NCBI GenBank assembly: GCA_905221605.1 | Contig: CAJNDS010002203.1 | Span: 525,130-589,129 of the forward strand | Reading direction: 5' to 3' | Length of the DNA stretch: 64,000 bases | Source: Symbiodinium natans | Lineage: Eukaryota; Sar; Dinophyceae; Suessiales; Symbiodiniaceae | In this document: piece by piece, positions 31,737 through 44,200 of the stretch | Layout: each line of letters starts with the position of its first letter | How positions within the stretch are numbered: position 1 is the first letter of the stretch | The notes under the pieces: model-generated | The model's database searches: none | What the model was told of the DNA's origin: nothing | The model's input: only the letters and a program-made list of their open reading frames with translations | Translations under genes and position numbers: made by a program

Positions 31737-32616
31737 ACCCTAAACCCTAAGCTTTAAACCCTAAACTTTAATTAAACCTTTAAACCCTAAACACTACACC
31801 CTGAACCCTGAACCCTGAACCCTTTTGGGCTTTGCCTCCTGCGACACGCAGCAGAACCCCCTCCCGCCCCCCGTCCAGGTGAGGGCTGCTGGAGCCCTTC
31901 GTCTCACCCGCGTCGCCCCAAGCTTGGGTTCCAGGTTGCTTTTCTTGGGTTTAGGGTTTAGGGTTTAGGGTATAGGGTCTCGGAGATAAAGTGTTCTTTA
32001 TCTTATCTGTTAAGTATTGTTGTTTTCTTTGATTCGCGGTTATGTAGTGTTATTTTTCTTTTCCCCTGTTATGTATTGTTCTTTTCTTTTCTTCTCTGTC
32101 ATATGTGGATATTCTCTGTTATTCTCTGTTAGAAAGTTTTTTTGAAAACAGCAAGTCAATTCCTTTTCCTTTCATTGCATCTGAGGTTCGGTTGTTCGTT
32201 GATGCTTTGGGTTTGGGGTTTAGCGGCTTCAGGATTTTGGTTTTTAGGTTGGGGTTGTTGGGGTCCGGGGTTAGTTTAAACCCTAAACGTTGGTTTGGGC
32301 CTAGGTTCTTTGGGCTTTGCGGCTGGATAACCCTAAACCCAAACCCTAAACCCTAAACCCTAAACCCTAAACCCCAAAACCTAAACCCTAAACCCTAAAC
32401 CCTAACCCCCCCTTGAAAAGGGGATCCTACTTCCCATGAGCCGCCGAGGACTCCGAAGCCGATTGTCTCAGGATGGCGGCTAGGATGCGCACATGAGGAG
32501 ATTCGTGGGTGTGGCACCGGACATCAAAGGAAACAACGCAGCCCTTTAGGGTGTAGGGCTTAGGGCTTCAGGGTTTAGGGTTTAGGGTTCTGTTTTTTGT
32601 GCCTGGTGCTTACCAG

Positions 32617-32733
32617 CTTAGGGGCGACCGGAAGCCCAAGCATGACATGGATCGTAAGCTGAGTGTGATGGGTCCTGCGCCACACCTCGCTCCGGGTGTC
32701 ACAGCCAAGTGCTGCAATTGCAGGAGACCATGA
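32617..32733 (+). CDS. exon candidate
   Basis: After GGTGCTTACCAG. It reads RGDRKPKHDMDRKLSV and APGVTAKCCNCRRP, then a TGA; a splice after TGCAG is possible. Unrecognised. Confidence 0.4.
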   Translation, partial: LRGDRKPKHDMDRKLSVMGPAPHLAPGVTAKCCNCRRP

Positions 32734-32785
32734 AGCCCGATGCTGGCACCCACAGGCCCTAACGCGTAGGCATTAGAGTTGTCTA

Positions 32786-32921
32786 GGGTTTAGGGTTTAG
32801 GGTTAGGGTTTAGGGTTTAGGGTTTAGGGTTTAGGGTTTAGGGTTTAGGGTTCAGGGTTCAGGGTTCAGGGTTCAGGGTTCAGGGTTCAGGGTTCAGGGT
32901 TCAGGGTTCAGGGTTCAGGGT
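32786..32921 (+). repeat. TTTAGGG then TTCAGGG array
   Basis: About nine TTTAGGG followed by about eleven TTCAGGG: a sharp switch of unit. Confidence 0.9.
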
Positions 32922-32945
32922 GTATTCTGAGCTCCACTCCTGAAG

Positions 32946-33065
32946 CACACACTTGGCGATCACCAAGGAAAAGACTTGGTGAAGCATGTGAATGAAGTTC
33001 TTGGCATGCGAACTGGCCAGACCCCGACAAAGAACTTCGTGTGGTTTGCGGTTAACTTACAAGCT
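32946..33065 (+). CDS. exon candidate
   Basis: 120 bp, 40 codons in phase 0, between CTCCTGAAG and GTGAGA. It reads HTLGDHQGKDLVKHVNEV and LGMRTGQTPTKNFVWF. Good donor. Unrecognised. Confidence 0.45.
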
Positions 33066-33068
33066 GTG

Positions 33069-33120
33069 AGATAGAGAGAGGGAGAGAGAGAGAGAGAAAA
33101 AAAAAAAAAGGAGAGAGAGG
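33069..33120. repeat. GA microsatellite with internal A run
   Basis: GAGAGAGA blocks around 13 A's, in the intron just after the exon at 32946. Confidence 0.8.
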
Positions 33121-34431
33121 CTTGCCTTATATCCCCTTATGGAACCCTTCGAAGGACTGAAAATGGACCCTGATTCCCTAAGTCTCTCTGAAGATCCAGA
33201 AAATTAAGCGTGTAGGTGTAGGTGCTCAGGGCTGCAGGCGACAGAGAAAATCCCAAGGTTGCAGCGGAAAAGGCATCCCGGAACGCGCCCAGTTTAGGGT
33301 TTAGGGTTTAGGATTTAGGGTTTAGGGTTTAGGGTTTATAGTAACCCTAATTAAACCCTAAACCCTAAACCCTAAGCCGTACCCCTTGAACTCTAAACCA
33401 CCCTAAACGCCCGCTATTTTAAGACTTAACAGCACAGGTCCCGTAGCATGCTATATCATTTCTGCTTACGAGACCTGCAACGCCTCAAACACCCTGAAGA
33501 ACAATACTTGTTGTAGCAGGGATGTGATGCCCAGTTGCATTGGACAAGAATACAATAAGACCTTATCTGCTTGTGAGTCTTGCGGTTAATGGGACAATGC
33601 GCATTATCCTTGAGAAACGATAACCATGCTGCACCCCTAACTGCTCGAAGCCCCCAAACATTGCCCTGTGTCTTTTGCGCAGAAACCCTAGACTCGCCCT
33701 AAACCCTAAACCCTAATCCCTACAAGCTGTAAACCCTTAACCCTACATCGCTCGTGAAATGGACGTAGCCACCCATGGCTCATGTCGAGTCCAAGCGGAC
33801 CGAATGTAAAAGCGTATTCCTAAACCCTAAGCCCTAAACCCTAAACCCCAAACCCTACACCCGCAACCCTAAACCCTATAAACCCGAAACCCAAAAACCC
33901 TAAACCCTAAACACTAAACCCTAACCCTAGACCCTAAACCCTAAACCCTAAACAGCTCACCAAATCCCCTGAGCCCTAGCCTGCCAGCCCTGAGCCCCAA
34001 ACCCCTATACCCGAAACTCTCAGCCCTAAACCCCAAACCCTAAAACCCTAAGCTCTCACATCTAAACCCCAAACCTCCAAAATTTAAGACTTGAGCACGG
34101 GCGGCATCCCGGGACTCCCTGCTGGCGGACTGGCATGGCAGGACGCGTGCGTTTCATGCCCCAACCCCAAACCCTAAAACCTAAATTTAAACCCTAGATC
34201 CTAAACCCTAAACCCTAAACCCTAAACCGTGTTCCGGGGACATGTTTGCTAAGCTTGCTGCACGCAAGAGAGTGAGAAGGAAAGCCTCGAAGACGTAACG
34301 CCTTCGGGGTTTAGGGCTCAGGGTTGTTGTTAGAGCTTAACCCTAAACCGTACACCCTAAACCCTAAACTCTAAACCCTAAACCGTAAACCCTAAACAGG
34401 GTTTTAGGTTTTGGGTTCGGGTTGAGGGGCA

Positions 34432-34505
34432 GGACATGAGCCAGAGCTGACGACGGAGCAGTGGCGGGCTGACTTCATCACTAGGCGATGCTTGGACAGC
34501 TTAAG
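34432..34505 (+). CDS. exon candidate
   Basis: It reads GHEPELTTEQWRADFI and TRRCLDSL, flanked by arrays. Unrecognised. Confidence 0.35.
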
Positions 34506-34590
34506 GGTTTAGGGTTCAGGGTTTAGGGTTGGACAAAGGAGGTTTAGGAACCGTTTGGCGTTGAGATGTGAGTTTTCCATTGGCGGCAAT

Positions 34591-34712
34591 AGTAGTAATA
34601 GTAATTGTAGCAGTAATAGCAATAATAGTAACACTGATACTAATTCTAATACTACTAGCTATAGTTATAGTAAGAGTAAGAGTAATAGTAATAGTAATAG
34701 TAATAGAAATGG
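34591..34712. repeat. AGTAAT-type tract
   Basis: Imperfect trinucleotide repeat; the hydrophobic open frame over it (I/V-rich) is an artefact of the repeat. Confidence 0.75.
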
Positions 34713-35943
34713 TTTCTCAGGGGCCCAGGGGTGATGAAGTGCCCCTTGTGCTGCATTCTAGTTGTTGACATTAAGTTTAGGGCGTTCGGAGCCCGAAACC
34801 CCAAGCCCTAAAACCATAGCCCTAAACCCTAAACCCTAAAACCATAGCCCTAAACTCTAAACCCTTCGCCAGCCCTTGGTCTCGGTGTTTGGACTTCTTG
34901 GAGTGTTGAATGTCTTTACAGGTCTGCAACGCTCTTGCAAATGACCTCCTCGTTGGTCTCCTCTTGTGCTTTAGGGTTTAGTGTTTAGGTTTTAAGGTTC
35001 AGGGTTTAGGGTTTAGGGTTCAGGGTTTAGGATTTAGGATTTCGGGTCTAGGGTTTAGGCCGATTTCGTTCCGGTACACCAGCTGCAACAGGATGCAACC
35101 CTGAGCCCTAGACCCTATGTACTCAAACCCCCGGGGATGCCTCGGCAGAGCATTGGAAGGATGGTAGTCGTCATGTGGGGGTTTTCCCCAAAAAATGGCA
35201 CCTTGGGTCCCTTCAAGGGGATTCTTTTCTGCTTGGGTATAAACGGAGTACCCTGATTTTGGGAAACATATACCCGTGTCGATAAAAGGGCACCACAAAT
35301 GACACCCGCCGATATAGCCAACAGAGAAACCCCTAAGCCCTAAGCCCCATAGCCGAAACCCTAATCCCTGAGCCCCATCACCCTGAATCCTAAATTCCCA
35401 CTCGCTTCGGCCTCTTGTAGGGTGGTGCCCGGACCATGCAAACTTCGAAGCCCCAAAGAGGTGCTGGTTTGTGTGGTGGCCTGTGAATGCTTACAGTGGG
35501 TGTGATGAAGACAGGGGTTTAGGGTCTAGGGTTGAGGGTTCAGTGATGCCAATGTATGCTTTTTGGTTGCTGGTGGCATCCGCCATGTGCCATGACCGCA
35601 TGTCATATACACCCCCACCCCCCACTCCCCCGGGGGCTTCAGTACCGCATGGCATGTCCTGCTGCGACGCCTTATAATTACCCTAAACCCTGAACCCTGA
35701 GCCCTTGCCTTCTCCCGCGACACTCCGACCCCAGTACCTTTGAATAAGGTAAACCCTCATAGTGGGTCACTTGACGAGGGTTGAAACCAAACAAAACAAG
35801 CCCCCTAAGCCCCCGCAAAGCTCCGCAACCCCACTGTATAGCTCCACAGTAGTTGCGGGGCCTGGCCCAAAATCCCTGAACTCAAGACCCTGAACCTTAA
35901 ACTCTAACCCTCAACCCTAAACCCTAAACCCTAAACCTTCCAG

Positions 35944-36056
35944 CCGAACAAGAAGCCTCCACACTTCCTGAGGAGTTCATCGCGGCCTGCAGCGACTGGT
36001 TGGGGAGCTGCTTAGTCGCTGAGTGGCTACGAAAACAAAGTTCAAAGAGGTTTTAA
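35944..36056 (+). CDS. exon candidate, 3' terminal
   Basis: After CCTTCCAG, 8 bases downstream of a CCCTAAA array. It reads EQEASTLPEEFIAACSDW, then LGSCLVAEWLRKQSSK and a TAA at 36054-36056. Unrecognised. Confidence 0.45.
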
Positions 36057-36939
36057 CAATAAAGTTTTTACCCTTCTCCCAAACCGAACCCTGCACACAA
36101 AGCAAGCTCAATAAACCCTAACCCCAAACCCCAAAACCCTACACCCCAAACCCTAAACCACCCTACAGCCCCAAACCCTCAACCCTAAGCACGAAACCCT
36201 AAACCCTAAACCCTAACCTTAAACCCTAGCCATTCTTTTCCTGAGACCTAAGCCCCTAAGGCTCGGCATAAGCGATGAGGAGCTTCGCCAGCGCGGCCGG
36301 CGAGATTTCAAGATTCGGGCTTTGGGGCTTTTGCCGACAAAAGAAAAGCTAAAACCAAAAGCAACGCCATAAGCCCCACTGAGCGCTCGAATCTCGGGTT
36401 CTGGGGTTTCGCGGCTCCTGATTCACTGGCCAGGCTGGGTGACACCCACTTCAAGGACTCCAGTTCCTCATGGATTGAGGCTTCGGGCTTTAGGGACAAT
36501 AAAGACTTTCGGGTGTTTATGGCGTTGTTTGGCATTGTTTCGCGTAAGGGCTCAGGATTTAAGGGTGTGGGGTTTGGGGTCGCGGGTAAGGCCTCTACGT
36601 AGATTAGGGTTTGGGGATGAAGGCTTATATAGGGTCGAGGATAAGTGTCTTGGGTTTCGGGTTTTGCTAGGGTACCACCCCGCCCACAAAACCCACAAAG
36701 CCTTCCCAGACAGCACCCACACTGCCCTCAACCCGATTAAGCCCTGACGCCCCAAACCCTGGACCCTGAACCCTGCCCCTAAACTCCCATCCCTAAACCC
36801 TACAACTCAGTTTAGGGCCTCAGGGTTCTTGAACGAAAGGCTTCTGTTCTTCCGGCGCAAGGTCGGAGGTTTATGTTTGGGTTTAGGGTTTGTGGAGTGA
36901 TCTCAGGTCTTAAGGGCTGAAGGGTTTATGAGTTCAGGG

Positions 36940-36972
<33 letters not shown>

Positions 36973-37073
36973 GCTTACGAGGTTTCTGACAAAACCCAGA
37001 GTCACGGAGAGACGTAGAAAGACACCTGATGTCATTGCGCGATCTGGCCGGGTTCCGTACATTCGGGTTTTAG

Positions 37074-37248
37074 GATGGGGATGTCGGGGGAACATCCGAA
37101 GTTACACGACTGGCCCTTTGGAGCCCTAAAGATCGCCACAGCGCGGGAGGACCAGGCAGCGTTTCTGCAGACAACGTTCCCCAACCTGCCGGCGTTGGCA
37201 CGCCTGGCTGTAGATTCAGGGATGTGGTTCTGCAAACTTTATCGTTGA
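37074..37248 (+). CDS. exon candidate, 3' terminal
   Basis: After GGGTTTTAG. It reads MSGEHPKLHDWPFGAL, then KIATAREDQAAFLQTTF, PNLPALARLAVDSGMW and a TGA at 37246-37248. Fifty-eight codons with good sense; unrecognised. Confidence 0.45.
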
Positions 37249-37336
37249 GGGTGTGGTTTAGGGTTTAGGGTTTAGGGCGTAGGGTAATTAGGGTGCAGGG
37301 TACTGGAGACAGTCCGTCCACACCTCTGTTTTTCAG

Positions 37337-37401
37337 CTTGCACGTGGTCACGCCTCAGCTCTACCACCCCAGCTTGCTATGCTTGAATTTCTGTGGAAGC
37401 C
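37337..37401 (+). CDS. exon candidate
   Basis: After the T-rich acceptor CTCTGTTTTTCAG. It reads LARGHASALPPQLAML and EFLWK. Right boundary uncertain. Confidence 0.35.
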
Positions 37402-38366
37402 CTAACCGAAAGCCCTAAGCCCCAAGCCCTAAGCCCTATTCCTAAATCCGAAACCCCGAAAACGCCCGAACCCCATGCACTGCACAGATCTCGGCTACTG
37501 GTGTGTAGCCCGGACATGCCCTGACTCGCCCCGTAAACCCGAAACTCTGAAACCTGTCTTGCATGGATGAAGTCATTGAGAATATCGATGTATGCTTTTG
37601 TCTTGTTACAGAGCAGTGTTTGAACTTTGGACACGTCTTCGGAAAAAATCGATCATAGATGAGATTAGTGTATGTACATACAGACATTCTCATGGATGCC
37701 GGATGCTGCACATCTTCGGCTCCCGACAAGGGCGAAAGAGGGGATTTCGAAGTTGGAAACCATAAACCCTCAACCCTAAACCCTAAACCCTTGCTCCAAC
37801 CCTGAGAGTGGCTGGATCTTCCCTCTGCCCACCCACCTCCCGCCCCCTCCCTCCTTCGGAAACAGGGACAGCTTTCCGAAGTTCGGGTTCCTTGGCTGAT
37901 GGAGAGCTCTCTGGTGCTTCTCGGATTTAGGATGTAGGGCTACCAGGACTGAGGTGGGTCGGCAGAAGGAGAGTTCTGAGCATACAGACAGTGTTCTGTG
38001 TTCCAAACGTAGGGATGCTGTGCCCTAAGTCCTCTCAGGCCCTTAAAACTTAAAACCCCTGAAGCCCCCCGAGATGCTAAAACCCTGTTCCCGGCCCGAA
38101 TCACAATTGTGAACCTCCGAACTGCGGCTGAGTGCTCTGAGACCTGAAGGCTTTACGTTGAAGACTTTCGGGTTTCGGGGCCTGAAGCACCTAAACTCTA
38201 AACGCAAAAACTTGGCCGTACAGTGTTTAGGCTTTTGGGCTTGAGGTTTCGCAGGTCATCTTCCCTGTCTCCTGAGCCCCCTAAACCCTAAACCCTAAAC
38301 CCTGCACCCGAAACCCTAAACCCTAAACCCCAAACCCTAAACCCCCCAAACCCCACATTGTGCCAG

Positions 38367-38440
38367 GAGCGCCTGCGGCGAAGAGGGCAGGATTGTGGGC
38401 TCGATGCGCTTACCGTGTCGACCTGGCAGGAGGCTGTCGA
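38367..38440 (+). CDS. exon candidate
   Basis: After TTGTGCCAG. It reads ERLRRRGQDCGLDALTV and STWQEAVEG. Unrecognised. Confidence 0.35.
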
Positions 38441-38795
38441 GGGTCTAGCGTATAGGGCTTCGGGGTCTTCTGGAAGAAGCAGCAACCCTCAACCCTACCT
38501 AAACCCCAAAAACCCTAAAACCCTCAACCCTGGGGTCTCCAACTCCTTTGGCGTCGAATGTTCCTGCGTTTTGTTTTCAGTGAGGGGCACCATGACGACT
38601 GCGAGGGTGCAGGGATTAAGGGTAAGCGTTTCGGGTTTTAGGGTTTCGGGTTTAGGGTTGAGGGTTTAGGGTTTAGGGTTTTAGGGTTTAGGGTTTTACG
38701 CGTTAGAGGGTTTGGGGGTTTTGCTTTGGGGTTTTAGGACTCTAGGGTTTTCGGGCTTTGGTGTTAAGATTTTTTGGGCTTGGGGTTAGCGACTT

Positions 38796-38932
38796 AAGAA
38801 TCAACGGATTCCACCCGAAGGCGCTGGCCCGTGAATTGTGGAACTTCGTTTGGGCCCTTTGGGGAAGTTCCGAGTGGTTGCCAGCGAAATGTTGGGAGAA
38901 TGTCAAAGGAAGCCTTCAATGGGGTTCAGGAC
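38796..38932 (+). CDS. exon candidate, tryptophan-rich
   Basis: It reads NGFHPKALARELWNFVW, ALWGSSEWLPAKCWEN and VKGSLQWG. Boundaries not fixed; unrecognised. Confidence 0.3.
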
Positions 38933-39015
38933 CTAGGGTTTTTTGAGATACATGTTTGGATACCTTAGAGAGATGAGGCCCCCGGGCTGTTGCTGTCGGG
39001 CCCTTTCGTTGACAG

Positions 39016-39136
39016 TACTTGAGAAGGTTCATGGGCACGTATAGGAAGGGTGACAAGTTTTTCGAAGGAAGGTTATAACTATAAATAGTTACTCTACTTA
39101 TAACTCTACTTCTAAGTACCCATGAACCTCCCAGTA
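39016..39136. mobile_element. MITE-like element, family B related
   Basis: Ends TACTTGAGAAGGTTCATGGG and CCCATGAACCTCCCAGTA, with ACTTATAACT repeats inside. An exon-like island starts immediately after it. Confidence 0.55.
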
Positions 39137-39245
39137 GCGGCAGATTGTGCATCGCGGTCCCTTTGGAAGGAGGCTTGCGAGGACAAGCTTTTCGAAGAGG
39201 AGGAGGACGGGATGCTCTCCTTGGCAATGGATGCCTTTGTCACCT
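39137..39245 (+). CDS. exon candidate, acidic
   Basis: It reads ASRSLWKEACEDKLFEEEE, then GMLSLAMDAFVTL. It starts right at the end of an inverted-repeat element (39016-39136). Unrecognised. Confidence 0.35.
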
Positions 39246-39699
39246 TAAACCCTAAGCCCGTAAGCCCTATAGCCCTACATTCTGGGGTGGACGGTTGTTT
39301 TTGCATGTCCAATGCCCTGACACCTCCTTGGTTGCGCAAAGGTGCGAATGCACCCGCCGGGGGTTCTCTGTATCATGGCTGCTTTTTGAAATATATAAGC
39401 CTACGCCCTAAACCCCAGACCCCAAACCCTAAAGATATGAATGTAGGGAGCCCCTGTCAAGTCGACCACCCACCAGAAGAACCTCCCTGTGAGTGTTGCA
39501 GTGTGGGCAGGACCCCTACTGGTGGCGAGAGTGTCCTGAGTCGCTATGCTTCGTCCTTCGGCGCACGCGGTGAAGGGTTTAGGGTTAAGGGTTTAGGGCT
39601 TAGGGATGACCTAAACCTTAAACCCCTAAACCCCTTAAAACCCTCAACCCTAAACCCTACGGAAACCTTTTTTTCACCCTACACCCTAAGCCGATCTTC

Positions 39700-41210
39700 T
39701 TGAGGACATATGGGCTCCACCAACTTAGACCTTAAGTGTCTGAATCATCTTCAGGTCGCTGAAGCACCGTTTCGACGGGGTGCCAGTTGCTGTAGAGACT
39801 CCACATGTTGCTGCCGCTGCTTGTGAGAAAGGCTTAGGGCTCAGGATTCGGGGTTGTTCAGGGTTTAGGGTTTTGGGTTTGGGGTTTAGGGTTTAGGGTT
39901 TAGGGCTTCCTGGAACCCTAGACCCTTAAGCCCACCACACGCCGAACGATGAAGTGCCTCGTATCTGGGGTCTAAGGGAAGGAGGTACGTGAAGCCTATC
40001 CAAAGCTCCCTTAGGAATTAGGGTTTAGGGTTTAGGGTTTAGGGTTTAGGGTTTTGGGGTTTAGGGTTATTCTTATTTACATAAAGCCAAAAGAACATTA
40101 ACATACTATTGTGCATTAAGGCCCCAAGGGGAGCAATAGTACAAGGCCCATGAAGTTTATAAGGCCTAAACCCGATATCACTGCAAGCTCAGGACCTGTC
40201 ATGCACTGCGGAGGAGAATCTGACTGCGGGGGCTCCACCCACTTTGCAATGGCGGGGCGGGGGGGGGTTTAGGGTTTAGGGTTTCGGGTCTGGGGTTTGG
40301 GGTTTCGGGTTTAGGGTTTAGGGTGGGACCAAGTCCACAAGTTAGTTCGCTTCGGTACCATGGGTTGAGCGGGCTTTGGGTCAGGGGCTTGCGGGCGAGT
40401 TTCTTTGGTCTCTTTCTTTGGGATCTAACAGCCCTTAAAACGGATTATAGTACCCCCTATTCTCATACCTATTAAAATTAAGGACATCAATTTCTTGTGT
40501 TTTTTCGTCTTACTTTGGTGGGGTTCCTAGTGTCAGGATCAGATGATCACCCGTTCGGGGCTTCCGGTTTAGAGTTTTTGGTGTAAGCAAGCCTTGAACC
40601 CACAATCCGTATGTGGAGTCCGATAAGTACAGACCTCTAAACATTAGTCGTTACGTGCTAAACGCGAGAACCCTTGAACTTGTGGACCATAAACCCTAAA
40701 CCTTTGAACCCTAAGCCAATCCAGGTCCAGAAGATTCACAAGAGCCCATAGTAACACAAGGAATGCCTTCTCAAGACCTGTAAGCCCTAAGCTCCAAACC
40801 CCACGGCCCTATTTAGACTTCCACGTCGCGTTGGGACTTTTGCGGTTATGTCACCTGTTCTTTGCCAATCTGCTTTTAATGCAGGTTCCAAGGGTGCACA
40901 GTGGACCCAACCTCAGCCCTGGGTCCCTAAACCCTGCCAGTCCTCTAAGCTGTGGTATTTGTGTTTTTTAACCCTAAACCCTAAACCCTAAACCCTAAAC
41001 CCTAATCCCTAAACCCTAAACCCTAAGCCCTTTTGGGGGAGGCTGAGACTATGTCAAGGAACTTGAAACCTAGGGCTACTGCAAGATTGGCTCCCTGGTT
41101 GGGAGAGCTGCCCAAATGAACCCTAAGCCCTGAACCCCAAACCCTAAACCCTAAACCCTAAGCCCTGAACCCCGAACCTTAAACCCTAAACCCTAAATCC
41201 TCAACCTTCC
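39700..41210. other. gene-poor stretch
   Basis: Several arrays (39855-39905, 40015-40055, 40972-41031) and the family E repeat. No convincing exon seen. Confidence 0.45.
40073..40146. repeat. dispersed repeat, family E
   Basis: Contains GAACATTAACATAC, then TGCATTAAGGCCCCAAGGGG; a related copy is at 55438-55510. Confidence 0.45.
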
Positions 41211-41214
41211 GAAG

Positions 41215-44200
41215 CCTCCGATCAGGTGGGACGCGGAGAAGGTTGCCGAGTCTGGCGCATTCATCGCCATTACCAAGCCAGCGGGCATGAGACTTGTCTC
41301 CAAGTCACTTAGAGGTTCCTCGCAGAGAATCGAGGGACTCAGGCACCCGGGTTTAGGGTTCAGGGTTCAGGGTTCAGGGTTTAGGGTTTAGGGTTTAGGG
41401 TTTAGGGTTTAGGGTTTCCATAGACGCCCTGAAAAGGTGGACATAGGGGGATATAAGGTGCCTAATTCCCTCATTCCCTTTTTAAGAGCCAGTAAGGTCT
41501 GCTGGGGGGTTTAGGGTCGTACCTGTTCACCTGAGGCGGAAGGAGGTGCATGCAAGTCATTGAGCCAATAGGCTCTAAAGCGTTCTACAAGCAGCCTGCT
41601 AAGCTTTTCAGCCTTCAAAAAGATTCGGTCGTGTGAGACTCCGCAGCAGATATCACATTCTTTGCACCCGTTTCAGCGATGTCTTGCGCTCAGGTTTGTG
41701 GTCACAGACGAGCGCGGCTTGTGGGAGGAGTCGCCAACAAACTTCATCCACGTTGCGCACAGGAGGCACCTTGCCGGCAAGTGCGCAAAAGATTTGCTGA
41801 AGGTTTAGGACTTCCCTGCAGCCTAAACGCTAGACCCTGAACCCTAAACCCGACATCCTAAACCCTAATTCCTAAGCCCTACATCCTAAACCCCTTAATC
41901 AACGCTCTTGGCGCGCCACTGGCGGCCCTCAATCTCTTGGCAGGTGAGTAGCAAGACAAGGATCGACCTCAAAGGAAGACACTCCAGGTTTGGGGTTTAG
42001 GGCTTTGAGTTTAGGGCTTAGGGTTACGGCCTCAACAGAAGACAAGGCAGGTTTGGGTTTAGGGCTTCGAGTTTAGTGTTTAGGATTACGACCTCAAAGG
42101 AAAGCAAGCCAGGTTTAGGTTCAGGGCTTAGAGTATAGGGTGTTCACAAAGACCGACGCCACAGTAGCTCCTGATCCTTGCCATTGTTTCGGGCGAGGAC
42201 GCGCCACTTATGCAAGAGCCTACACTAGCCTCTTATAATCCCAATATGACTACAGCACTAGCTGCCCGAAATGTACAAATTGTTCAATAGGGACCCTTGA
42301 CCCTGAACCCTGAACCTTAAACCCTAAACCCTAAACCCTAAACCCCAAACCCTAAACCTAAACCCTAAACCCTAAACCCTAAACCCTAAACCCTAAACCC
42401 TAAACCCTAAACCCTAAACCCTAAACCCTAAACCCTAAACCCTAAACCCTAAACCCTATACACTAAACCCTAACCCTAAACCCTAAACCCTAACCCTAAA
42501 CCCTAAAAACCTGACCTGTCAGGATCGACATGCTACCAGCTGGAGCCTCGCCAGCGCGGGATCGCCATCGCCTGATACACCAGCGCTGCAATACTTACGT
42601 TAGGGTTGTCTGGGTTTAGGGTTTAGGGTTTAGGGTTTAGGGTTTAGGGTTTAGGGGGTTTAGGGTTTAGGGTTTAGGGTTTAGGCGTTTAGGGTTTAGG
42701 GTTGAGAGTTATAGGGTTAGGGTTTAGGGTTTAGGGTTTAGGGCGTTTCGGGCGTTTAGGGCGTTTAGGGTTTAGGGTTCCGGTCTGACCACTCAGAGTC
42801 GTAAAACCCTCATACATCCTTACAAGGGATGTATCAAGATGTGCGATGAGGCTCGTCTCTTGAGGTCTTGCAGCAGCAGCGCCATGTCATGGTCTCGCAG
42901 AGTCTCGCATTTGAAAGAGCCAGCTGCACGTCAACCATCGGGCTGGGCGAATATAGGTCGGAATAATTACCAACAGTATCCCCTTATGGTCCCTTCATAA
43001 ATATACTAGATTACCCCCCCCCCCCCCCAAATCCTGCTTTAATTGTTAAGGCCAGTCACCCTTACTTGTTTCTGTTTCCATGGTAAACCTCACTGCCGGC
43101 ATTGTTCCAGTTGCCTTGAACCTGTTGGGGTATTTAAAACCCCTTAAAACCCCAAAGGTTTACCTTTTTTCCGAACTCAGCACCCAAGTTGTGGTTACAG
43201 CTAGTATAGGGGATTCCCTTGTGATGCCTTTATAGTTATACTATAATCCCCCCCACAAAAAAGAGCCTATTCTACTTATTCAGGCCCCTATAGTAGCTCT
43301 CCATTCGTGCGTGTCTCGAGAGCGTCGGCGTGGGCTCACGAAGACTCAGGCAAGTCTTGGGCAGCCTTTCGCCACTTCGTCTGCCAGAACAGCGGCTTGG
43401 ACAATGTTGGCTTTGCCTTGTGAGCCTAGGCTTTTGAACCCTAAACCCCATACACCCTATATACCCTATAAACTCATAAACCCTATAAACCCTATAAACC
43501 CTAAATCCCTAGGCTTGACGTGCTCGGGGGTGCAGCGTCATAGGACTCGCCCTTGGGTTTGGGGACTCTTTTTGAAGATCCTCTCAAAGAATATTAGGGC
43601 CATATTAGGAGCATATTAAGGGTACCTCTTGGGGGTACATCCTTAGGGATACCAGTCTTACTGCCTTGATGGCGGTTCAGGGCTCAGGGTTTAGTGTTTA
43701 GAGTTTTGGAGGTTCAGAGTTTGGGGTATCTGACACTTCACAGCACAGGAGGGCTCGATAGCCGAAAGCAGAGACAATCTGCAAGGAGAGTATTTCAGGT
43801 TAGTCTGCCCGGTGTAGTCTACGTGTGCACGGGCTTGCGGGTGTAGGGTAGGAGGTTGCGTTTGAGGTTGTAGCCGGCTGTTCCTCAGAAGCCCTAAACC
43901 CTGAGTCCTCATAGTTCATGGCACGAGGTTCTCATCGTGTGCAGAAGGAGCACATCGTTGGGTTCTCTCGCCCAGGGAGGGAGAGATTTCGGCTCACCGA
44001 GTAAGGCCTTTAATCTCTGGGCTTTTTTAGGGTTTAGGGTTCAGGGTTTAGGGTTTCGGGTTTAGGGTTTAGGTTTTCGGGTTTAGGGCTACGGGTGGTA
44101 GGGTCGAAGCGATGGCGTGATGCACCTTCGAGCTTTTCAATTAGTCCGTGTTCTTGCGGCTTCTTCGCGGGTAAACCGTAAACCCTGAACCATATCTTGA

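Noticed and set aside
34568..34768. Hydrophobic I/V-rich frame resembling a membrane protein
   Set aside because: It is an AGTAAT-type trinucleotide tract.
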